NCBI GenBank assembly: GCA_963718355.1
Contig: CAVQZA010000010.1
Span: 62,001-126,000, forward strand
Reading direction: 5' to 3'
From: CAVQZA01 sp963718355
Lineage (GTDB): Bacteria; Actinomycetota; Thermoleophilia; Gaiellales; Gaiellaceae
Length of the DNA: 64,000 nucleotides
Shown here: piece after piece, positions 1-8,099 of the stretch
Position numbering within the stretch: position 1 is the stretch's first letter
Layout: the number at the start of each line of letters is the position of its first letter
The notes under the pieces: model-generated
What the model saw: the letters and a program-made list of their open reading frames with translations, nothing else
What the model was told of the DNA's origin: nothing
Databases searched by the model: none
Position numbers and translations under genes: made by a program

Positions 1-157
1 AGTCGTCGTCGGCGTCGAGCTCGAGGAGCACCTCGACCATCTCCGCGTTGAGGGTCGGGCTCATCGCGTTCCGCTTCTCGGGCCGGTTCAGCTCGATCCA
101 GGCGATGCCGTCGTCGATCTCGACCTTGACCGTCGTCCAGCGCTCGGCGTATCCCAC
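1..157 (-). CDS. p-Hydroxycinnamoyl-CoA hydratase/lyase, N-terminal part (runs off left edge)
   Basis: Only the first 52 codons lie in the window. The minus strand has a GTG start at 157 preceded by AGGAGGACCACCC, a strong ribosome binding site. The translation has the crotonase N-terminus, with W-x-T-V-K-V-E-I followed by LNRPEKRNAMSPTLN. That wording is typical of feruloyl/p-coumaroyl-CoA hydratase-lyases, which turn hydroxycinnamoyl-CoA into a hydroxybenzaldehyde plus acetyl-CoA in lignin-phenol catabolism. General enoyl-CoA hydratases share the fold but rarely the NAMSPTLN string. The catalytic Glu and oxyanion-hole regions lie outside the window, so the exact substrate is inferred. The gene is divergent from the MFS transporter at 217. 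Confidence 0.8.
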   Translation of the reverse strand, partial: MGYAERWTTVKVEIDDGIAWIELNRPEKRNAMSPTLNAEMVEVLLELDADDD

Positions 158-196
158 GGGTGGTCCTCCTTCTCGCTCGCGTGTTCCGACGTTATA

Positions 197-209
197 TCAG
201 GTAGCCTGA
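197..209. promoter_or_regulatory. Small inverted repeat and -10-like box in the divergent intergenic region
   Basis: The 59 bp between the hydratase/lyase and the MFS gene contain TCAGG-TAG-CCTGA, a 5-bp inverted repeat with a 3-nt centre. TAGCCT (202-207) inside it fits a TANNNT -10 box nine bases before the TTG start at 217. A repressor site over the transporter promoter is plausible but inferred from sequence alone. Confidence 0.35.
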
Positions 210-216
210 GACTCCC

Positions 217-1392
217 TTGCAGCGGCGGCCGCTCCTTGTTGCTCTGTTTCTGGCGGCGCTCTCGCTGCGGATGCCGCTCGTCGGCATCGGGCCGCTGCTG
301 CCGTCGATCCAGAGCGGTCTCGGCATCTCGCACGCGGTCGCCGGGCTCCTGGGGACGATTCCGGTCCTCTGCATGGGGCTGTTCGCCCCCGCGACGCCCT
401 TCCTCACGCGGCGGCTCGGGACGCGGTGGGGGATCGCCTTCTCGCTCATGGCGATCGGTGTGTTCGGCGGAGTGCGGGCGATCGCCCCTGGCGCCGCCGG
501 TGTCGTGTTGCTGACGATTCCGATGGGGATCGGGATGGGCCTCGCGAACGCGGTGCTGCCCGTCTCTGTCAAGCAGCGGTTCGCCGACCGGCCCGGTTTC
601 GCGACCGGCATCTACACCACGGGGATCGTCACGGGAGCGACGATCGCCGCGCTCGTCGCGGTGCCGATCGCGCAGGCGGCCGGAACCTGGCGCGCGCCGC
701 TGCTCGCCTTCGCGGCCGTCTCGATCGTGCTCGCGGGGGTCTGGCTGTGGCTGACGCGGACCGAGGAGACCCACGTCCGCGTCGAGGCGCGGCCGCTGCG
801 GATGCCGCTGCACTCCCAGCTCGCGTGGCGCATGGTGGCCGCCTTCGTCACCGTCTCGTTCGTCTTCTACGGGCTGAACGCGTGGCTGCCCGAGACGTAC
901 GTCGACCACGGCTGGAGCCAGAGCTCGGCCGGAGCGTTGCTCGGCGTGATCAATGCGATCTCGATTCCCTGTGGCTTCCTCGCCGCCTGGGGGGCCGACC
1001 ACTGGGGCTCGATCCGTGCGTGGCTCTGCGGCTTCGGTGCGCTCCAGTGCGCATCGCTGCTCGGGGTGATCTTCGCACCGGGTGCAGGCTGGCTCTGGGC
1101 GGTGACGCTCGGCATCTCGATCGGGCCGCTCTTCCCGCTGACGATGCGGCTGCCGCTCGACGCGGCCAGACGTCCGGCGGAAGTGGCAGCGCTGACCGGG
1201 ATGATGCTCGGCTTCGGCTACAGCCTGGCCGCGTGCTCGCCGCTCGTGCTCGGTGCGATCAGCGACACCGCAGGCGGCTTCGGCGCCGTGCTGTGGGTGC
1301 TCGCCGCCGCGTCCGCCTCGCTCGTGATCGTCGACAGCTCGTTCAGCCGCAAGCGGCTTGCGGCCGCGCACGTCGGCGGAAGATCGTCGTGA
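217..1392 (+). CDS. MFS transporter, CynX/NimT-like
   Basis: This 391-residue integral membrane protein has about twelve hydrophobic segments in two halves and short basic loops (for example TRRLGTRWG near residue 65), as in the CynX/NimT branch of the major facilitator superfamily. Members move cyanate, nitroimidazole or small organic anions. The TTG start at 217 lacks a Shine-Dalgarno sequence but has a -10-like box just upstream, so the transcript may be leaderless. It is divergent from a hydroxycinnamoyl-CoA hydratase/lyase, which makes an aromatic acid a reasonable guess for the substrate. That guess rests only on position. Confidence 0.75.
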   Translation: MQRRPLLVALFLAALSLRMPLVGIGPLLPSIQSGLGISHAVAGLLGTIPVLCMGLFAPATPFLTRRLGTRWGIAFSLMAIGVFGGVRAIAPGAAGVVLLTIPMGIGMGLANAVLPVSVKQRFADRPGFATGIYTTGIVTGATIAALVAVPIAQAAGTWRAPLLAFAAVSIVLAGVWLWLTRTEETHVRVEARPLRMPLHSQLAWRMVAAFVTVSFVFYGLNAWLPETYVDHGWSQSSAGALLGVINAISIPCGFLAAWGADHWGSIRAWLCGFGALQCASLLGVIFAPGAGWLWAVTLGISIGPLFPLTMRLPLDAARRPAEVAALTGMMLGFGYSLAACSPLVLGAISDTAGGFGAVLWVLAAASASLVIVDSSFSRKRLAAAHVGGRSS

Positions 1393-1443
1393 CCTACGGC
1401 GTCCTGAGAGCAGTACACATTCCGTCCCAGGAGGTAGGCCGCC

Positions 1444-2109
1444 ATGCCCAAGCACGAGGGAAACCACGCAGGCGCCGCTGCGCCGGAAGTCACACGCGAC
1501 GAGGAGCTAGGAGTCACGATCACGAAGTTCTCGACCGGTCTCCGGCTCGAGGAGTGGGACAACGGAAAGGTCATTAGGGTCGAGCCGAACAGCGACCGGG
1601 TCGAGGCCAATTCGAACAGGCCGGACGAGTACTCACAGACCTGGACCGACGCAGCCGGCACCGAGCACACCTTGAGCGTGGGGGAGAACGGTGTCACCAG
1701 CGAGCGGACGGAGCTCGCCGATGGCGCGGTGTACATCGAGCGAAGCGACGGCACCGTGACCACGACGTCGCCGGGCGACGATCACATCTACAACGAGGAC
1801 GCCAACGGCAACTGGACGCGAACTGACGCCGACGGCTCGAACGAGCAGCCCGTCGTCAGTCCGGCAAGCCCGCAGAAGGAGCCCGAGGTCGAGGTCGAGT
1901 TCGGCCCGATCGAGATCGTGGCCAGGGTCCCGGCCGACCCGGAGCCGGCTCCCGCCGAAGCAGCCGGCGCGAACGAGCCCGGTGCCAACGAAGGCGCCGG
2001 AGGAGCCGGGGGAGCCGAGGGCGGGGACGGCCATGACGAGGCGGCCGTTGGCGGCGGCGGCGCCGGCGGTGGCCGAGGGAGCGACGAGTTCGAGGAGGAT
2101 CTCGACTGA
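1444..2109 (+). CDS. Acidic protein of unknown function with Gly/Ala-rich tail
   Basis: The 221-residue product is not recognised. Residues 20-135 are rich in Asp, Glu, Thr and Gly and read like short repeating beta strands (for example SDGTVTTTSPGDD). Residues 140-165 are a charged linker, and residues 170-221 are low-complexity Gly/Ala/Glu. There is no signal peptide or membrane segment. The start is well supported by AGGAGGT eight bases before the ATG. The next gene begins only 8 bp after the stop, so the two are probably cotranscribed. It is predicted soluble, acidic and partly disordered. Confidence 0.6.
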   Translation: MPKHEGNHAGAAAPEVTRDEELGVTITKFSTGLRLEEWDNGKVIRVEPNSDRVEANSNRPDEYSQTWTDAAGTEHTLSVGENGVTSERTELADGAVYIERSDGTVTTTSPGDDHIYNEDANGNWTRTDADGSNEQPVVSPASPQKEPEVEVEFGPIEIVARVPADPEPAPAEAAGANEPGANEGAGGAGGAEGGDGHDEAAVGGGGAGGGRGSDEFEEDLD

Positions 2110-2117
2110 GACGTACG

Positions 2118-3170
2118 ATGCACGGCGTGGCAGTCCGTCGGTTCCTGATTGCGGCGGCGCTCGTCCTCGTAGCGCTCGCCGCGGCCTCGTCATCGCGCCC
2201 CGCCGCCGGGACCGCGGTGCTCGATCCCCAGCACCTGCCGACGCTGCCGGCGCAGGGGCTCGTCGTCCAGCGCGCGCACGACATCCTGCTCGTCGGACTC
2301 GACGGCAAACCGATCGGCTCGCTTCCCGGGTTCACCGGGCCGTACTCCGGCAAGACATACGTCCTCGAGGCGCTTGCCCAGGCCGACCCCGCCGCGGTGC
2401 TGCTCGCCGATTCCTCGCACCGCGCGTATCTCTTCGATCCCGCCCGTTCGCGGCTGCGGCGGCTCACCCAGATGCAGATCCCGCTCGCCGGCGGCGCAGT
2501 CCTCTCGGCGCACGCGATCCAGCTGCCGAAGCCGTACCTGCCGAAGATCGTGCTTCAGGTCGGGCAGCAGCGGAGCCAGTTCCTGCGGATCGTCGGCGGC
2601 CGCCTCGTCGTCTCGACCAGGAGCGTCTACGACACGGTGACCGCGACACGGTGGCCCGTCGCCAGCACGGAGGGCATCAGTCCGGGCGGCTGCGAGCCCG
2701 CCGGCGTCTCGGGCAAGAGCCTGGTCGCGATCTGCGCGACGGGGAAGTACCCGGCCAAGCTCTTCGTGCGGGCCTACCGGATCTCGCCCTCGGGCGCGCG
2801 CACCGGGCTCGGGCCGACGATGCGCTGGGGATTCGGCGCGCAGACCGCGACCCTTTCGCCCGACGGGCGCTATATCGGCGTCACTCTCGCGGTCGGGTGC
2901 GGCGCCCCGGTCGGCGCGATCACGCCGCTCGGTGCGGGGCGCGCGGGTTACATCGGCAACGGCCTGACCGTCGGCTCGAAGGCGGCGATCGACTCCGAGA
3001 CGCTCGGCTGGACTGCGGACTCGAAGCTCGTCGCTCACATCATCTTCCACCCGACCGACTGCGATCACTCGCCGCCGACCGGGATCTACCGGGTCGACCC
3101 GGCGACCTTCGCCCGGACGCTGATCTATCCGCTCCCCGCGAGCCAGGCTGCCTGGCTCTGGACGTCCTAG
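2118..3170 (+). CDS. Secreted beta-propeller-like protein of unknown function
   Basis: The 350-residue product begins with a classic signal peptide (basic residues, then a hydrophobic core at about 8-25 ending near RPAAG). The mature part has repeated short strands with motifs such as SPDGRYIGV near residue 255, resembling TolB/WD-like propeller blades. No catalytic motif stands out. It follows the acidic protein at 1444 closely and may be in the same transcript. It is likely exported to the cell surface, possibly as a binding or scaffold protein. Function is unknown. Confidence 0.55.
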   Translation: MHGVAVRRFLIAAALVLVALAAASSSRPAAGTAVLDPQHLPTLPAQGLVVQRAHDILLVGLDGKPIGSLPGFTGPYSGKTYVLEALAQADPAAVLLADSSHRAYLFDPARSRLRRLTQMQIPLAGGAVLSAHAIQLPKPYLPKIVLQVGQQRSQFLRIVGGRLVVSTRSVYDTVTATRWPVASTEGISPGGCEPAGVSGKSLVAICATGKYPAKLFVRAYRISPSGARTGLGPTMRWGFGAQTATLSPDGRYIGVTLAVGCGAPVGAITPLGAGRAGYIGNGLTVGSKAAIDSETLGWTADSKLVAHIIFHPTDCDHSPPTGIYRVDPATFARTLIYPLPASQAAWLWTS

Positions 3171-3236
3171 CCGGGTCACAGAGAATTCTCATTTGCTGCT
3201 GGTTTACTCGTTGAGTGTCCGAAGCCGTTGCACTCG

Positions 3237-4601
3237 ATGGAAGGTCGACGCCTGGCCGTGTCCGGCAGCAGCTCTGCTCGCCGCGCGCTCGTCGCGGGCG
3301 TGCTCGGGGCGATCGTCGCCGCGAACGCGATCCTCATCGTCTGGCTCTGGGTCCACGGCGGCAATCTGAAAAGCGGCCAGTCGGCCGGCGAGTGGCTGAC
3401 CTCGATCGCGCGGATCACGGGGCTGCTCGGCGCATATCTCGCGCTGCTCGAAGTGCTCCTGCTCGCGCGGCTGCCGTGGCTCGAGCGGCTGATCGGCTTC
3501 GACCGGCTCACCGTCTGGCACCGCTGGAACGGCCATGCCTGTCTGTACCTCGTCCTCGCGCACACGGTCCTGTCGGTCTGGGGCTACGCGCTGATGGACA
3601 AGGTGTCGATTCCGAGCGAGGTCTCGACGATGCTCGGAGGCGGCATCTATCCCGGGATGATCACCGCCACCGTCGGCACGGCGCTGTTCATCGCGGTGAC
3701 CGTCTCTTCGGTCGTCGTCGTCAAGCGCCGGCTCCGCTACGAGGCCTGGTACGCGGTGCACCTGACCGCGTACGCGGCGATCGCGCTCGCGTGGTTCCAT
3801 CAGATTCCGACCGGCAACGAGCTCGTGCTCGACCGAATCGCGGCTGACTACTGGCGCGCGCTCTACCTCGTCGCGCTCGGCCTGGTGCTCGGCTTCCGGC
3901 TCGGTGTGCCCATCGTGAAGGCGCTCCGTTTCCGTCTGCGCGTGGCCGAGGTTGCCGAGGAGGCGGACGGCGTCGTGTCGCTGGTGATCACCGGCCGCGG
4001 CCTCGACCGCCTGAACGCGCAGGCGGGCCAGTTCTTCCTCTGGCGCTTCCTCGATCGCAGGCGCTGGTGGTCGGCGCACCCGTTCTCGCTCTCGGCCGCC
4101 CCCGACGGTCGCTCGTTGCGGATCACGGCGAAGGCGCTCGGCGACTTCACGGGCGGGATGGCCGACATCCGGCCGGGAACGCGCGTCATCGCGGAGGGCC
4201 CGTTCGGCGTGTTTACCGAGGCTGCGAGGCGGCGCGAGAAGGTGATTCTCATCGCCGGCGGGATCGGGATCACGCCGATCCGCGCGCTGATGGAGGAGAT
4301 GCCCGGAGACGTCGTCGTGGTCTACCGCGTCGTCACCGAGGACGACGTGATCTTCCGCGACGAGCTCGCCGAGCTCGCGCGCGAGCGCGGCATCCGCCTG
4401 CTCGTCGTCGCGGGCGACCACGCCACGGCCGAGGGCGCTCGCCTGCTCTCGCCCGAGCACCTGCACGAGCTCGTTCCCGACATCGCCGAGCGGCAGGCGT
4501 ACGTCTGCGGCCCGCCCGCGATGACCGACTTCCTCGAGCGGAACGCGCGCGACGCCGGCGTGCGCGCCCGGCTCATCCACACCGAGAAATTCGCCTACTG
4601 A
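3237..4601 (+). CDS. Ferric-reductase-like transmembrane flavoprotein (FNR domain)
   Basis: This 454-residue protein joins a membrane domain (about residues 15-215, six helices) to a cytoplasmic ferredoxin-NADP reductase module. Helical histidines in WHRWNGH, LAHTVL, AVHLTAY and WFHQ are placed to bind b-type haem, as in ferric reductases and NADPH oxidases. HPFSLS near residue 280 is the FAD-binding motif; AGGIGITPIRAL near 339 and VCGPPAM near 422 bind NAD(P)H. It should carry electrons from NAD(P)H across the membrane. An in-frame TTG lies three codons upstream; the ATG is preferred. The next two genes encode a flavinylated exported protein and its flavin transferase, probably its acceptor pair. 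Confidence 0.85.
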   Translation: MEGRRLAVSGSSSARRALVAGVLGAIVAANAILIVWLWVHGGNLKSGQSAGEWLTSIARITGLLGAYLALLEVLLLARLPWLERLIGFDRLTVWHRWNGHACLYLVLAHTVLSVWGYALMDKVSIPSEVSTMLGGGIYPGMITATVGTALFIAVTVSSVVVVKRRLRYEAWYAVHLTAYAAIALAWFHQIPTGNELVLDRIAADYWRALYLVALGLVLGFRLGVPIVKALRFRLRVAEVAEEADGVVSLVITGRGLDRLNAQAGQFFLWRFLDRRRWWSAHPFSLSAAPDGRSLRITAKALGDFTGGMADIRPGTRVIAEGPFGVFTEAARRREKVILIAGGIGITPIRALMEEMPGDVVVVYRVVTEDDVIFRDELAELARERGIRLLVVAGDHATAEGARLLSPEHLHELVPDIAERQAYVCGPPAMTDFLERNARDAGVRARLIHTEKFAY

Positions 4602-4612
4602 AAGGAGTCCAC

Positions 4613-5038
4613 GTGAGACGAACGATCACGACCACGCTCACCGTCCTCGTCCTCGCGCTGCCGACGGCGCAGCTCGCCACGGCCGCGACAAAACCGCCGA
4701 AGAAGAAGGTCATCGTCACGACCCAGAAGTTCACCGGCCCGGCCGCGCGTGCCGATCGCTGGGGCGACCTCGTGGTGACGATCGCCGTGCGCAAGACGAC
4801 CACGATTCGCGGCACGAAGAAGACCGTGTCCCGGAAGATGATCGCGATCTACATCCCGAGCTACCCGGACCACACCGACCGCTCCATCTACATCAACAAG
4901 ACTGCCCTGCCGATCCTGAAGAGCGAGGCCCTCTACGCCCAGAGCGCGAACATCGACATCGTGTCGGGCGCGACGTACACGAGCGACGCCTTCGCGCAGT
5001 CGCTGCAGGCCGCGATCCTCATGGCAAAGAGCGCGTGA
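4613..5038 (+). CDS. Exported FMN-binding domain protein (covalent flavin carrier)
   Basis: This 141-residue protein starts at a GTG with AAAGGAG upstream. It has a signal peptide (RRTITTTLTVLVLALPTAQL, cut near ATA) and an FMN-binding domain ending in SGATYTS at residues 118-124. The SGAT motif is the ApbE target in NqrC/RnfG-type proteins, with FMN attached through phosphate to the final Thr (T121). The gene lies between a membrane NAD(P)H-oxidising flavoprotein and ApbE, overlapping apbE by 4 bp. It is probably an extracytoplasmic one-flavin electron carrier. The final acceptor is unknown. Confidence 0.85.
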   Translation: MRRTITTTLTVLVLALPTAQLATAATKPPKKKVIVTTQKFTGPAARADRWGDLVVTIAVRKTTTIRGTKKTVSRKMIAIYIPSYPDHTDRSIYINKTALPILKSEALYAQSANIDIVSGATYTSDAFAQSLQAAILMAKSA

Positions 5039-5808
5039 GCACCGCCGCCGAGACGCTGCCGGGCCTTCGCCGCGTGGAGCACGTGATGGGGATGCCGATC
5101 GTCGTGGACCTCCGCGACGAGCGCGCGGGCGAGGCGGCGCTGGACGAGGTGTTCGACTGGTTCCGGTGGGTCGACGCCACGTTCAGCACGTACAAGCCGG
5201 ACAGCGAGGTCAGCCGGCTCGCGCGCGGCGAGCTCGCGCTTGCAGACGCGCAGCCGGACCTGCGCCGGGTGCTCGAGCGGTGCGATGAGCTGCGTGACGA
5301 GACGGACGGCTACTTCGATGCTCGGGCCGGCGGGAGCCTCGATCCGTCGGGGCTCGTGAAGGGCTGGTCCGTCGACCGGGCCGCCGAGCTCCTCCGCCGT
5401 GCGGAGCTCCGAAACTTCGCGGTGAGCGCGGGCGGGGACATGGTCGTCTCCGGCCGGGCGATTCCGGAGGCGGTGTGGCGGATCGGGATCGAGCATCCGC
5501 TCGAGCGGCTCCGCGTCGCGGCGGTCGTGGAGGCCAACGAGCTCGCGGTCGCAACCTCGGGCGCCTACGCGCGCGGCGACCACATCGTCGATCCGCACAC
5601 CGGCGGGCCATCGGCAGGCGTCCTCTCGGTGACGGTCGCCGGCCACGACCTCGCGACCGCGGACGCCTATGCGACCGCGGCGTTCGCGATGGGGCCGGTG
5701 CGCGGCCCGCGCTGGACGGCTCGGCTGCGCGGATACGAGGCGATGACGATCCTCGCCGACGGGAACGTCCTGACGACTGCCGGCTTCCCGGCGGCGTCGC
5801 ATGCTTGA
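5035..5808 (+). CDS. apbE: FAD:protein FMN transferase ApbE
   Basis: The 257-residue protein matches ApbE: MGMPIVVDL near residue 18, FSTYKPDSEVSRL near 50, a central D-P-S-G-L-V-K-G-W segment (about 104-112), SAGGDMVVSG near 127 and a DP-H-T-GG segment near 188. It transfers FMN from FAD to a Thr/Ser of an SGA(T/S) motif. The substrate is very likely the SGAT protein encoded directly upstream, with which it shares a GTGA overlap. It is somewhat short for the family and has no lipobox or clear signal peptide, so it may act before export of its substrate. Confidence 0.85.
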   Translation: MSTAAETLPGLRRVEHVMGMPIVVDLRDERAGEAALDEVFDWFRWVDATFSTYKPDSEVSRLARGELALADAQPDLRRVLERCDELRDETDGYFDARAGGSLDPSGLVKGWSVDRAAELLRRAELRNFAVSAGGDMVVSGRAIPEAVWRIGIEHPLERLRVAAVVEANELAVATSGAYARGDHIVDPHTGGPSAGVLSVTVAGHDLATADAYATAAFAMGPVRGPRWTARLRGYEAMTILADGNVLTTAGFPAASHA

Positions 5809-5816
5809 GTAAGGGC

Positions 5817-7232
5817 ATGACAGTCGTCCTCACGGGCAGCGACCTGACCCTCGCGGAGCTCGTGCGTGTGGCTCGCGACGGCGAGTCGGTCGAGCTGGCG
5901 CCGTCGGTCGGCGAGCGGATGCGGACGACGCGCGCGGTCGTCGAGGCCGCCGCCGCGGGTGGGGAGGAGGTCTACGGCCTGACGACGGGAGTCGGCGCGA
6001 AGAAGAAGGCGTCCGTCGCGCCGGAGGAGGTCGCGGAGTTCAACCGGCTGCTGATCCTGAACCACCGCGTCGGGCAGGGACCGCCCCTGCCGGACGATGT
6101 CGTGCGCGCGGCCCTCTGCCGGCTCGCGAACGGGCTCGCCGCCGGCACGGCCGGGGTGCGGCCGGAGCTAGCGCAGGCGCTCGTCGAGGCGTCGAACTCA
6201 GGCGTGCTGCCGACGGTGCGCCGCTACGGCTCGATCGGGGTCGCCGACCTCTCCGCGAATGCCGATCTCGCCCACGGCGCGCTTCCCGACTTCGCCCTCG
6301 CGGCGGGCGAAGGGCTCGCGCTGCTCTGCCACAACGCCGTCTCGACCGCCCACGCGGCGCTCGCTCTGGCTGACGCGGCAGCGCTGCTCGATGCGCTCGA
6401 CCTCGCGGGCGCGCTCGACTTCGAGGCGTTCGCGGCAAACGTCGGCGCGCTCGACCCGGCGGTCGGCGCGGCGCGGCCGTACGCGGGGCTCGTCGCGACG
6501 CTCGAGCGGGTCGGCGAGCTCCTCGACGGCAGCTACCTCTGGGCCGCCGAGCCGCGGAACCTGCAGGATCCGCTCTGCTTCCGGTGCCTGCCGCAGGTGC
6601 ACGGCGCCGCGCGCGACGCTCTCGGCTTCGCGCTCGGCCGCCTCGTGGTCGAGCTGAACGCGGCGCAGGGCAACCCGCTCGTCGCGGACGGGCGCATCCT
6701 CGCGGTCGGCAACTTCGACGCGCTCCCGCTCGCCGCCGCGCTCGATCTCGCCCGCATCGCGCTGGCCCCGGCCCTTGCGAGCGCGTGCGAGCGCTCGCTG
6801 AAGCTGATGCAACGCCCGCTCTCGGGGCTTCCGGAGGGTCTCGCCGTCCGCGAGGGCATCGCCGAGGACGGTCTCGCCGAGTTCGGGATCGCGCTGCAGG
6901 CGATCGTCGCGGAGGCGCGGCTGCTCGCCCAGCCGGTCTCGTTCGAGCTCGCCAGCACGGCGCAGGCCGAGGGAATCGAGGACCGGATGACGCTCGCGCC
7001 GCTCGCCGCCAGGCGCCTCGCCGAGCAGGTGGAGCTGGGCACTCGAGCCGTCGCGATCGAGCTCCTCGTCGCGGCACAGGCGGTCGACCTGCGCGGCGCC
7101 TCACCGCTCGGCCTCGGCACGGCCGAGCTCTACGACGACGTGCGTGACCTCGTGCCGCGGCTCCACGCGGGCGAGCCGATCCCGCAGGACCTGGAGCCGC
7201 TCCGGGCCTTCGTGCTCGAGCTTGGAGGCTGA
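5817..7232 (+). CDS. Aromatic amino acid ammonia-lyase family protein lacking the MIO triad
   Basis: The 471-residue protein has the HAL/PAL fold signature throughout: the active-site Tyr in YGLTTGVG (Y53), QDPLCFRCLPQVHG, NPLV and GNFDALPLA. The segment that should read G-S-V-G-A-S-G-D-L is instead GSIGVADLSANADLAH. The Ala-Ser-Gly that cyclises into methylidene-imidazolone (MIO) is therefore Val142-Ala143-Asp144. The late E-D-H-V motif reads I-E-D-R-M. Ordinary deamination of His, Phe or Tyr is unlikely. MIO-free members such as ergothionase eliminate an already good leaving group like trimethylamine; that activity here is inferred. ATG at 5817, with AAGGG upstream, begins a tight operon with the next two genes. 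Confidence 0.8.
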   Translation: MTVVLTGSDLTLAELVRVARDGESVELAPSVGERMRTTRAVVEAAAAGGEEVYGLTTGVGAKKKASVAPEEVAEFNRLLILNHRVGQGPPLPDDVVRAALCRLANGLAAGTAGVRPELAQALVEASNSGVLPTVRRYGSIGVADLSANADLAHGALPDFALAAGEGLALLCHNAVSTAHAALALADAAALLDALDLAGALDFEAFAANVGALDPAVGAARPYAGLVATLERVGELLDGSYLWAAEPRNLQDPLCFRCLPQVHGAARDALGFALGRLVVELNAAQGNPLVADGRILAVGNFDALPLAAALDLARIALAPALASACERSLKLMQRPLSGLPEGLAVREGIAEDGLAEFGIALQAIVAEARLLAQPVSFELASTAQAEGIEDRMTLAPLAARRLAEQVELGTRAVAIELLVAAQAVDLRGASPLGLGTAELYDDVRDLVPRLHAGEPIPQDLEPLRAFVLELGG

Positions 7233-8099
7233 GTGCCACTCGTCGACATCCATCAGCACCTGTGGCCGCAGTCGTTCATCGCGGCGCTCGAGGGCAGGAC
7301 CGTGCCACCGTTCCTGCGCGGCTCGACGGTCATCCTCGGCGAGGGCGCCTTCGAGCTCGACCTGCGGGAGCACGAGCTCGGGCGGCGGCTCGAGGCGCTC
7401 GACCGCGAGGGCACCGAGCTCGCCGTCGTCTCGCTGCAGCCGACCGTCGGGCTGGCGGCCGCCGCGGTCTCCGCCGCAGAGCGTGAATCGCTCGTCGCGA
7501 TCTGGGAGGAGGGGATCGGCGAGATGATCGACGCTGCGGGCGGCCGGCTTGCGGCGCTCTCCGCAGGCTGCACTCTCGACGGTTTCGTCGGCGCGGCGGT
7601 CGGCTCGGCCGAGCTGGCCGACCTCGACGCACTCGCGCCGCTGCTCGACGCTGTGGCAAGGAGCGGCGGATTCCTCTTCGTCCATCCGTCCGGCGGGCCG
7701 GTCGAGAACCGCCCGCCGTGGTGGTCGGCGATCGCCGTCTATCCCGCGCAGATGCAGGCGGCCTACCTCGCCTGGCTCGCCCACGGCCAGGAGCGCTGGC
7801 CAACGCTGCCCGTCGTCTTCGCGATCCTCGCCGGCGGCGCGCCGTTCCAGCTCGAGCGGCTCGCGACCCGCGGCGTCGACGTCCGCTCGACGCTGCACGA
7901 GAACCTGTTTCTCGACACCTCCTCATACGGCCGCCGTGCGCTCGAGCTCTGCATCGAGACGTTCGGCGTCGCGCAGATCGTCTACGGGAGCGATATTCCC
8001 GTGGCCGACTCCGAGCCGACCTTGCGTGCGGTGCTCGGCTTCGGCGAGAGTGTGGCGCACATGATCCGGGACGCGAATCCGAACCGTCTGCTGCAGTGA
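7233..8099 (+). CDS. Amidohydrolase family 2 (ACMSD-like) metal-dependent hydrolase
   Basis: The 288-residue TIM-barrel protein opens with the metal-binding H-x-H in DIHQHLWP (residues 4-11). It continues with FVHPSGGP near 149 and a late YGSDIPV near 251 carrying the conserved Asp. This is the pattern of amidohydrolase_2 proteins, which hydrolyse or decarboxylate aromatic and small ring compounds at a Zn or Mn site. The GTG start directly abuts the stop of the lyase-like gene, and the stop overlaps the start of the thiol dioxygenase. It therefore probably acts on a product of the lyase. The substrate cannot be read from sequence. Confidence 0.75.
   Translation: MPLVDIHQHLWPQSFIAALEGRTVPPFLRGSTVILGEGAFELDLREHELGRRLEALDREGTELAVVSLQPTVGLAAAAVSAAERESLVAIWEEGIGEMIDAAGGRLAALSAGCTLDGFVGAAVGSAELADLDALAPLLDAVARSGGFLFVHPSGGPVENRPPWWSAIAVYPAQMQAAYLAWLAHGQERWPTLPVVFAILAGGAPFQLERLATRGVDVRSTLHENLFLDTSSYGRRALELCIETFGVAQIVYGSDIPVADSEPTLRAVLGFGESVAHMIRDANPNRLLQ

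Noticed and set aside
88..1467. Long open frame of about 459 codons on the minus strand opposite the MFS gene
   Set aside because: It is Arg/Gly/Asp/Pro/His-rich with no domain, and overlaps a real transporter gene and the start of the hydratase/lyase. Such antisense frames are common in GC-rich DNA.
4067..5038. A 323-residue protein including the FMN-binding domain
   Set aside because: The first 180 residues are an out-of-frame reading of the reductase gene. The real start is GTG 4613, with a ribosome binding site and signal peptide.
5817..7232. Calling this gene histidine ammonia-lyase (hutH)
   Set aside because: The Ala-Ser-Gly triad needed to form MIO is absent, and no hutU, hutI or hutG genes adjoin it.
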